Shown here: piece by piece, positions 34,620 through 44,200 of the stretch
How the letters are laid out: each line of letters opens with the position of its first letter
How positions within the stretch are numbered: position 1 is the first letter of the stretch
Assembly (NCBI GenBank): GCA_014529385.2
Contig: CM043944.1
Span: 73,151,884 to 73,215,883 of the forward strand
Length of the DNA: 64,000 bases
DNA from: Adiantum capillus-veneris
Taxonomy: Eukaryota > Streptophyta > Polypodiopsida > Polypodiales > Pteridaceae
Direction: 5' to 3'
Position numbers and translations under genes: made by a program
Notes under the pieces: model-generated
Databases searched by the model: none
What the model saw: only the letters and a program-made list of their open reading frames with translations
What the model was told of the DNA's origin: nothing

Positions 34620-35985
34620 TTCTATGCCTTTTTAGGGCACTTCGCAGAGATATGTCCAGTTCCTCGCATCCAAAGCACTTCCCTTCCCTGATGTAGCGAG
34701 CTCTCTCCTGAGGAGTGAGTTTGGGTAGTGCATCTTTCTTTTTTGGATTGCTCTTCCTCTTTCTACTTTCATTTATCGAAGTCTATTCGGCTCTTTGTGT
34801 CATGATCTCATCAGTGGGGTAGGTCAAACTGCAAGAGTGAATGGCAAAACCCCGTTTCGCATGACTCATCAACTCCTGAATGGAAGCTGAATTTTGTTCT
34901 AAGCAGTGATCTCGGATCTCTGTAGGAAGACCCAAGGTATACCGCTCAATCTGTTTCTTGAACGAGATCTTCTTAAATGAAGAGGCAGGTAGAAAAGAGC
35001 TCCAGAATCTCTCGCAATAAGCGTTCACTGTATCCTTCTTGGTCATCCGAAGATGGTTCCAAGTAGTTTGTATATCGCGTTCATACTCTCGAGTCAGCCA
35101 TGAAGAAATAAAAAGCCTCTTGAATTTCAGCCATTTAACTGGCGCAGTCTTGTTTAATAGAAGCGTGGACCACCAAGTTCGAGCATTCCCCTTAAAGTAA
35201 GAGGCAGCTCTCTAAATCTTAGAGTGCTTTGAGTAATGCCCTCCCGCGAAAGCAATGCCAAACTGCTGTACAAAAGACAAAGCCTTCGAAGCATCTCTAT
35301 AACTAGAAAATGGGTCAAATTTAATTGACTATCCACCTTTCTTAAACTCTCGGACTTTCCCTTTCCAAAGCGTTGCTTTTTGCTTCTCTTTTTGCCTTTT
35401 TTGTCTTCTTCGCTCGAGTCAAATGAGCTAGAAGAACTGTCAGAAGAAGAAGAAGAAGAACTGGGTACTCCTTCAAATTGAGCACGCTTCTTCTACTTTC
35501 TTGCCTTTTCAAAAGTAGACTGACTACCCAAATAACCCGGGAAGTCAATGCCTTTCTTTTGCTTTATGTCATGCTTTTTAACTTTGTTCTACGCGTCAAA
35601 AAGCTGAGCAATTCGTGCATCAACCACCTCTACTAATTCTTTGTCTGTATACTTCCTGAGGGTAGGAGGTTTCTTGAGAGCGGGTTCGGGGGGTGGTTTT
35701 GTGTTCTTCTGCCACTGCGTGTGCACCTCATCGAAAGAGGTCTCGCTCATATATTTTGCAAATTTTGGATCCTTCGCAAAATCGAGCATCATCTTTGTTG
35801 CGTCGCCGATCAATCGTTGACGCTCCATCTCTCGACGCTCCGCCAGAGTAGGCCGAGGCGGGCCGTACTCCTTGCCCGAATCTTTGTTGTGATCCTGTCA
35901 GCAGAGGGAGTCGACTGATCTTTGCCTAAAGTCGTAAGTGCCGCAGAAAAAAAAAGGGATCAGATTTCCCGTAGAAGAGAAATCG
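34620..35985 (-). pseudogene. Gypsy D gag
   Basis: The order matches B: MERQRLIGDATKMMLDFAKD (35828), the serine/acidic part (35340-35548), YCERFWSSFLPASSFKK and LGLPTEIRDHCLEQNSASIQ (35046-34783), and a CCHC knuckle near 34660 broken by a frameshift. At the expected start (about 35960) the ATG of B is ACG here, so initiation is lost. Confidence 0.82.
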
Positions 35986-36003
35986 GCCGTGCTTTGATAC
36001 CAC

Positions 36004-36613
36004 TGTAACAGACTTGGACACTCCAAGTCGAGAATCTACCACGACACCACAAATAATCACTTCAAACAGTTCACAATTGATTCGACACCGGCCTGGCGGA
36101 GTTTCGTGCCTAGAGATATTGGCCCCAAAGATTGGCGCCCCTTCAGGTATTTCTTTTTGTATTAATCTGTGTTCAAAGTACAAGAGTGCGGGCAGGCGCT
36201 CACACTCAGACTCTGTGTGCAGATGCTCTGAGTTGTGAGAGGCCTGCTCACATATTTAGAGGGATGCTAAAAGTAGAGCCCAAAAGCTGTTTAACTTAAA
36301 AGCTTTGATAAATAAAGCCCTCATAAAATAAAGCAAAGGCTCTTTCTCTCTCAAGCTCTCTTGAGCCCCAAAATAAAGCAAACTGTTTTGCGTAGCTGAA
36401 AAGCTGCCCCAAAGCGCTGCCACGTCAGCAGTACGGACGCCCGCAATCTGTGCCGGATTTTACGAACTGCCATGTCAGCAGCAGGTTTCCGGGTTTCGCG
36501 GGTCTGCAGTGCCACGTCAGCAGGGTCCAAATTCAGCCAGTCTCATCATCATTTCCAGCTTTGTGCAGGGTGTGTGTGTACACATGGGCAGCCACGTCAT
36601 CACATTTGTGACA
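36004..36613 (-). repeat. Gypsy D 5' LTR
   Basis: It is 610 bp. In the U3 half the module GCCACGTCAGCAG recurs at about 36419, 36469 (one mismatch), 36512 and 36590. On the element's own strand this reads TGACGTGGC. The AGTTC duplication follows at 36614. Confidence 0.92.
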
Positions 36614-36618
36614 AGTTC

Positions 36619-37719
36619 TTTTGTGGTCAATGTTTTTTCTTCTGAAGGCCGTAAGAGGTAAACTACTGCTTTAGAGCAAGGTAGCTGTGCTGCTCTCTCT
36701 ACAGTAGTTAATCACATATTCCTTGCTCCAAAGAACAACTTGGGATCTCTATGTACTTAGTATGGTTTCTACAGACATGAGTTGCGATTATACGTATCAT
36801 ATATTTGTCATCATGCTATACTGCGAGGACCTTTGCTCCCTACCTACCTATGCATGCCATACTACACGTCAAGTTTGCTACCTGATGGAGCTATCTAGTC
36901 TTCTGCATATCATGGTTGTACTCCCCTACACGTGGTTTCACATCCATTAGATGTAGAGTGCCATCCCCCTCATCCCTCCTACACAGGTATAGACACCAAC
37001 ACCCCCTTGGTAGTCTCTTTTATTTTGTAGCATGTTTTTTTTCAATACTTTTGTCCTTTTTTTTGGATACCCAGAGGATGCACACATTTGCATCATTCTG
37101 TCTCATAGTCCGAGTTTGGCCACTAGAAGACGTTATCAACGCTTTATTTCTTTCTCGCTCTCCGAAGGCTACCCAATTTGTGTAATTGGATGTGAGGCTA
37201 GGATAGCAAGTACATTTCCGGAAAAATCGAGCTTTCAATTATGCGATTTGTTAAGTTCTAAGCCGTCACAGTTGGTAGTAATTATCAAGGAGCTCTACAA
37301 ACTCAATTTCTTGATGCATGCAATCATAAGCTAAGTTATGATGAAAGATTCCTTCCGAGGGCGGCCTGGCGTCAAATCCGACCCTCTATGTTGTGTGATA
37401 TACAAAGTCTCATGCTTTATGTGTATGAATTTCGATTAATTCACAGAAGTAATTAATTACAATTGTCCAAAAAGAAATTGTACATAAGTCTATTAAGGTT
37501 ACAAGTCCTCTTACAATCTTTCTTGGTGTGGTTTCTTTGTCTTCTAGTGAGTCTGTGTGTCCTCTAGGCTCGCAAATATTCAGATGAGTCGTGGTCCTTA
37601 AGATTAAAAGCTGAGGAGTCCTTTTATGTTCTGATTTAGGGAAGATGTGGGTTTGTTTAATTGAAGCGCTATCATGTAGTTGTGTCTCACTGTCACAACC
37701 CTGTCAAACTTGGTTTCAG
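36619..37719 (+). other. ALG3 intron, right flank of the nested block
   Basis: This is T-rich sequence with no recognisable exon. I searched for the conserved ALG3 N-terminal region (the lumenal loop with W-D-A-Y and Y-P-A-G) and did not find it, so it is intron. It ends in the acceptor ttggtttcag. Confidence 0.6.
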
Positions 37720-37788
37720 GTTGTTTTTGGCTTTTTGTATATTTTCAACTTGGTCATCGTGCTGGCAATCTATTGGCAAGCCAAAGTG
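37720..37788 (+). CDS. ALG3: ALG3 exon a (first in window)
   Basis: It is 69 nt in phase 0, with acceptor ggtttcag and donor gtgagt. It encodes a hydrophobic segment [17 protein letters not shown] followed by QAKV. A diverged copy of this exon follows immediately (37789-37859). Confidence 0.85.
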
Positions 37789-38227
37789 GTGAGTTCTTTT
37801 GGTTTTTGTATTTTGAACTTGGGCATCAAGCTTGTTATCTGGTGTCAAGCTACAGTGGTAAAGTTTTTGTGAGAGTTATTTTCTGGTTTGTGTGTATCTG
37901 CTTTTCATCCGCAGACAGTCTTAAAGCTTCTATCAAGGTATGCAATAGTGTATTAGCAAGCTGTTTTTAATTGCATGTATGGGAGATGTAAAGTTTTTAG
38001 CGTAAAGGAAGCTAAGAGTTTAGACACTTGTCAATGGCTGGCATGGTAGGTACATCAGCCCTCTCTTTGAAGTTTGGGAATGGCACATTAGCCCTCACTC
38101 CTTGAATAGTCTTCTCAGAAAGATAAGTATTTGTGTTATTTGAGGGTAAATGTAGTATTTGTTCCCCGCTGCCTGCTAAGGATGAACGAACTATGCCTGC
38201 ACTCATTCTTCAACAAAGATTCAGGCT

Positions 38228-38258
<31 letters not shown>

Positions 38259-41200
38259 GAATGTAACAAGATGGTGGTAGATTCTTTGGGTGCAGTTGGG
38301 ACATCAAAATTTAGTGTGATACTGTCATCTTGTCATCTTGAGGTGCTATTTGACTGTTTTTTAGTGATGTGGGCAAATTAAGCTATACTGAAGGCAACAC
38401 TCGTTCATGAAGTGAGTGCCAACATATTATATCAGCATAGGCATATGAAAATTCTAGGAAATGTTTCTGGTTTCCCCAATTGCCATTGACTTAACTCTTG
38501 AGAGTGTCTTTACCACAGGCTTGCATGCTTGCATGCAGAGCCCCTCAACAAAGGCACCTGATAAGACGTGCAATATGACATGAACAGTAGAGATCTTAAC
38601 CTTCGGCATAATTATTTTCTCAGTCAGTAGTCTAGAAATAATTACTTTTATCTGGACAGAGTAGTCTTAAAGCTTAAGTTGGTAAATTCCAACATTAAAA
38701 TGTATGAACTGATTGCATCGCTGATGTTTGTGTGCTCCAGTTGCCATGGTGGGCTTTTTTCTTACTTTGCCTCTCAAAACGAGTTCATTCTATCTTTGTT
38801 CTGAGGTTGTTCAACGATTGCATTGCTATCACTTTGGCACACTGCTCTATTCTTCTTTTTCAGAAGAACAGATGGAAGCCTGGAATGGTTGTTTTCAGGT
38901 ATTGACAATGAATTCTTAATGTCATGAAATTGTTGAAAAGTAAGAGCAGTGTTTGGTTCATTATCAAATCATTTTAGTTCTGCAATAATATGGACATTAT
39001 TTATTTGCAATGGTTTGCAGTGTTGCTGTATCAGTTAAGATGAATGTGCTGCTATATGCACCGCCTCTTCTACTGCTGATGTTCAAGGTACAGATAAAAT
39101 GTCTTTGTGCCACCATGAACTTCTTTAGTATTACCATGAAATTTTGTTAATGTGAAAATAAAAGTTGTCTGAACTTTTTAACTGATGTAGGGATCGAGCC
39201 TTGTAAACATTGCTGCGGCTCTTTTGATGGCAGCAATTGTACAGGTATGCTAAACAGCTTTTCTGTTTGTGCAGCTATTCGCTGATAAAATACCATTTCT
39301 ACAACTTTTATGGAGGTATTCTTGGAAAACCAAGCACTATGTCCTGAGTAAAGATCACAGAGATCTATCTATTAAATAGTAATTCCCTGCTTATCCAGGA
39401 GCTCCACGAATGGAGTAATTTGTGTAGAGGGCTGTAACCGTTTGATTAAGGAAAATCTGGGAACACCTTTATTGCTCCTCGGTCCGTCCTACATAATGAC
39501 TTAGTCTGCCCATTCTTAGATTCCGGGCTATTCCTCTGTTTTGTGTCTTTCTTAAGAACTTCATTAGTATCTCAATTCTCATAATGTTATACATCCCAGT
39601 CAGATGGATAGATCAACCAAGTCTGGATTTATGCAGCTTTTCTGTTGACACATCCTTGTAATACGATGTTATGCGTAACACCCCTTGCTCTGAGGGTGCC
39701 ATGGGGAAGGTAGCAAACAGTCTCATGACATGTAAAGTATTTTCTGTGAAGAGATCACTCTCTGATACTCTTACAATTTCATCTTTACAACACGGTTGAT
39801 TCATAAGATTGGCATAGACTCACACAAAGTCTCGGGCAATTGGAGATAGTTTGGAAACTGCTTTCCGCTAGTGCTGCTTATGTACCTTCCTTATACAAGC
39901 TCGTGTAGATTTTTTCTCTGGATGCTACTTGAAACGATCTCCCGGCTACATGGACCGCCTATGGACATGTGTCGGACGAACCACCCTACCATAGCCACCA
40001 TCCGGGAGTACCCCCTTGCAAGGGCCAGCTTCGGAGGACGGAGGCGTGCACTTGTAAGACCGGGCGTTCCATACCACCCGGCCTCACCTCCTCGAGGTGA
40101 CCTCTCGAACTCCTAGCCTCACGAGCTAACCACTGGTACTCTGCCATTGGGTGTCGATAATTGGAAATGAGTCCTTGGCCTCCTTTTATAAAAGTGACCG
40201 GCCACACTGGCCGGGTTCACACTGCGTCTGCTGGGACACTGGATACCCATCCCGATGGTGTCATAGATTAGATCTCCTCTCCAGTAAGCGGGACATAACA
40301 TACTTGCCCCTTTAAGAACCATTGATGTATCAATGAAGTGGGGATATTGAGCTTTTAAAGCTCCAAGTTCTAACCGATTCCCAAGTAGCAAACTTTTCAG
40401 ACTGACCTTTCCATTTAATTAAATACTCATCATAAGCAGATCTATGCGAATGATGGTTACGGTGATCTAAAACAGCTTGAATCTTTGGGTATCTTCAAAT
40501 AGACCCATTGTCCCACATCTAGAGTCCTTGGAGATCTCTTTTTGACATAGTCACAAGGGACACATTCCGGGACGGGGGACGGGGGACGGGGCTGAAATGG
40601 ATTTTTAGTGTAAAAAAGAGAGCGGGACGGAAAAGTGGGGACGGGAAGCCCGAAAAAGGGCGTCCCCTGTTACTATGCTTTTTGATAAGCATAAGTAGTA
40701 ACTCGATCACGAGCTGTCTTTATACCATCTTAATTTGAGCATTTCTTACATATCATACAAGAAATCCCGAGCTTGGTGATCTTTGATATAGCAATAGGGG
40801 GATTTAGGCTCAAATCTATTACCATACATATGTGGTAGTGATGTGTGTGAACACACTTAGGACGGCCGGGGCATTTTTTCCCTTACTGGGAGTTTTTCCC
40901 CCCTGTGCAGTGTATATACACCCATCACTCTAGGGCTAACTTATCTTTTCATCGCACACTAAGTAATACTAATCTCTGTTGTGTGCCTTGTGCTTCTTCA
41001 TCTTCTCCACGCTGTGTGTGTTTCCCTGTAACCTTATTTCCAACAATTGGTATTAGAGCAGGTTGCGTCCTCACAGGCATAGTCGCCAGTATCACCAGCA
41101 TACGCCTGCTCACTTTCTCCGATTTGGGTGAGCTTTGGTGAGCGTCAGCAGGACGACAAATATTTTGGGAGAGCTCGTAGAATTTCCATTTGGGCTCATT

Positions 41201-44200
41201 TCGGCCTCCGTTTCCACTACAGGCAGTATTGCGCAGGCAATTTCGTCCTTTTGTGCAAAATTTTTGTGAGTGCCATTTTTTGCATAACAGGTGCCTTATA
41301 GTCTTCTTCGGGTTGTGCTATATAGCACGTGCTGGTCTTGCTTCGTTTCTCCTGAGTCCTCATTTCGGGCAGTTTTCACATCAGGTGCAGACACTCGCCA
41401 TGGCTGACAACAACACAAATGTGTTCAAGATGTTTGCTGCTGAGGATAACTTGGATGAAGACAATTACCCAATGTGGGCTTACATGATGCAACATGTTCT
41501 TGTGTTATAGGGCGTTAGGAATGTTGTGCAGGGGATTGATGTACACCTTGGTTCTGAGGATACAGGTGATGTTGAGGATGTTGGAGGTTTTGGTAGTAGG
41601 GTTGTTGCTGCCAAAGCTGAAGACGACCCTTGGTACCTAGTAGAAGTCCATCAACCTCATCACCCATACCTCCACATACGGCATCACCCATTTCTCCAGC
41701 TCAGTGGGATGTTAGAGATGCGCTGACTCATGCATTGGTTTCCTTATTAGCGAAGTGCACCATTACTCCTCACAAAAATCTGCAAAACAGGCTTGGGATG
41801 GTCTTTATGCAAGCTGCAATGAGGCTAAAATTGCATTGTTGCGTCGTAAGGAGCTGGAATGAAGATTATGCATGAGGAAGATGAAATGGACACTTTCCTT
41901 GTTGGTATCAAGGATATCAATGAGCAACTTTTTTCTGCAGGCAAAGTCATTTCTGACAGTTCCCTTGTGTAGACTGTTCTTGATGCTTTGCTAGATTCTT
42001 ACCAGACTTTTTCTTGTACTTCGAGACTTATGACCCAAGGAAATCTTGATGTTGTCAAGTTTGATACATTATGCACATAATAGCACATTGTTGTTGCAAC
42101 TTGCAAGAGTCGCTTTTAAGAAAAAACAGAGCTAAGCAATGTGCAGTTGAACATGCCTTTATTGCTACTGAAAAAAAAGTGATAATAACAATGTAGCCAC
42201 TTCTCATGGTTCTTCTGCGGGGGGTAAATCATCTGTTTCTAATGCTTCTGCTGTCAGCACTTCGTTTGGGAATCCTGGTGAAAAGGGCAAAAAGAAGATG
42301 CACCGTCCTTATTGTAAAGCTAATGATCACTTGATCCAGCAGTGTCCGAAATTGAAGGTAAAAGAGGCTGGTTCCACTACAAGTGCAGACATTGTAGAAT
42401 CTTTTGTGAAAGGATATTGTGATACTGATGTAGACGCAAAATGGGCTTTTAGTGCAGAGTCCACTTATGATCCTTGTGTCCATGACGCATGTAAGCTGCA
42501 GCGGCAGTGAATGTTGAACTTTGCTCAAGATGAGTGCTCCAAATTGTACTCAAGGTTCCTTTTACTTACGGAAGAGAGCCTTCCGTTCCTTTAGTGAGAG
42601 AGTGCAAGTGATCACAATTAAAGTGGTAAACACTGTGAATGAAGGTGCTGAGACTGAGAGATAGAGAGAGAAGAATATGACACCAGAATGTTGTCAAACC
42701 CTCCTCCGAAGGCTCCACTCACTATGGCGAGAGCGGTCTACTATTGATTGCACAAATCTCTACAATGCTTGGACTTGCCAACGATGTCAACGACGATGAG
42801 GACAACGACGAGATGGGCTGAAATCTGCAAATCTTTATTTGTTGAATTCTAACTCTTATGTCGGTGACGATGTCGATGGCGACGATGCGACGACGACGCG
42901 CTGAAAACGCAGATGCTGAAATCTGCGTTTTCCTGGCTAAAACTGCAAACTACGCTGGATCTGACCGTGCGGCGAGGATCTGCTCCGAGAAGGTGAGATC
43001 TACGAGGTTCGGGACTCTTACTGCGGTGTCTGACTGCTGAAAACTGAAAACGCTGATGCTATTTGGGGTCTTGTCGCGATGAATCTGCAAAACACTGGTA
43101 GGTCATGCTGATGCAAAAATGTTAGGGCTGAATTTCGTCTTGATGCAAAAACGCTAGGGTGCTGGTCCTGCTATCGCTAGGCTGCTGCAATGCAAACACG
43201 CTGGCTTGGGAATGGCTGAAAAATGCTAGGTCTGCAGTGTGCAACACGCTAGGGTTTGCTGGGGGGATCTTGCTAAGAAGGTGCTTGTTGAACAAGGGTG
43301 TTCGTGCTGCCTCTTCTGCCAAAAAGTGCTAGTGTTAGGTTTCTTATGTACTTGCTTATCAAAATTGCCCTACCCAGTTCCCAACAAAAGTCACTTAAAA
43401 ATAATAAGTGAAAAAATGTCAAAAATAGGGAAAATAGGTCTATGCATTGTAAAAATGCTCCTGATGGGTTCTGATGGAAATCTGATGATCATGCTGTGTG
43501 CAACAAGAGGATATGCATCTACTCGAAGTGCCTAGACATGCACGGTCTGCGAACAGACTCACAAAAGTGCTAGAACACTTCCTAAGCTAGGCTTACTGAA
43601 CTGAACTGAACCGAACCCATGTCATGAAGTAGCTTGTCCACATACACACAGGGTTAGATGTGCACGTGACATCTCCTCCTTTTCAAAGTGAGGTATTGGT
43701 ACCGAACTGTATGGCGTCGAGGGAGATTGCCAACAGCGGCTGGAATCCTTGAAAGGACTCTTCGCCCGCCCACTCTGAAGCGTGGGTCGTGGGATACTTG
43801 AACTTCATAAAGGTCTGCAACACTTGCTTCTTTGGGCCGCGCCGAAAGCGACAAAGTCATCTGTGGCTCCTTCAATGCTTCAACTTCGTCGATAGTCATG
43901 CGTCTACCTTCTTCAAGGATCTTCGAGGATGAAAATTCGTGAAACCACTTCCAACACAAAAACATGAACATACCCATTCCATGTAAAGTGACTGGAAAAA
44001 TACTATTTCTTCGAAAAAACTGTGCATGCAATGCAGATGAACAAAGTGAAGGAGTGCCAAACCGTTCATCAAACCACACAAACAACAGGGTCGAATCTTG
44101 ACTTTCTGATCTAAATCAATCAACTGTGGCAAAACACAATGGAAATGCCGATGCTTGATGCTCAATCCTTCTTGTGCTCTTTCGGAAACTGTGTCATGCA

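Larger units (their letters stand above)
1480..36613 (-). mobile_element. Gypsy D: outermost chromodomain Ty3/gypsy LTR retrotransposon, split by nested insertions
   Basis: The 5' LTR (36004-36613) starts TGTCACAAATG and ends CTGTTACA when read on the - strand. It is followed at 36003-35987 by a PBS complementary to initiator Met-tRNA (tggtatcaaagcacgg). The left LTR begins at 1480. Both outer flanks carry the 5-bp duplication AGTTC (1475-1479 and 36614-36618), so the block was one insertion. The coding order on the - strand is gag, PR, RT, RNase H, integrase, chromodomain. It is interrupted at the RNase H/integrase boundary by copia E (4020-32653). Sequence and chromodomain are close to nested element B, so D and B belong to one family. 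D is defective, with a lost gag start, frameshifts and a changed protease motif. Confidence 0.88.

Noticed and set aside
36619-37640. Possible ALG3 N-terminal exons
   Set aside because: No frame here shows the conserved N-terminal ALG3 motifs, and open frames are short and unlike the family.
37918-37940. Possible 23-nt ALG3 mini-exon between cag and gtatgc
   Set aside because: It would break the reading frame between exons a and b, which join directly in phase 0 to give KV-LPWW.
39849-40300. Separate host gene suggested by ORFs at 39871-40391
   Set aside because: The sequence lies in the LTR of gypsy I, bounded by a polypurine tract and a chromodomain, and the ORFs lack domains.
41046-41062. 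tRNA fragment
   Set aside because: The match is only the initiator Met-tRNA 3' end complement, i.e. a retrotransposon primer-binding site. Other such sites lie near 10890, 15137, 29475, 35990 and 45620.
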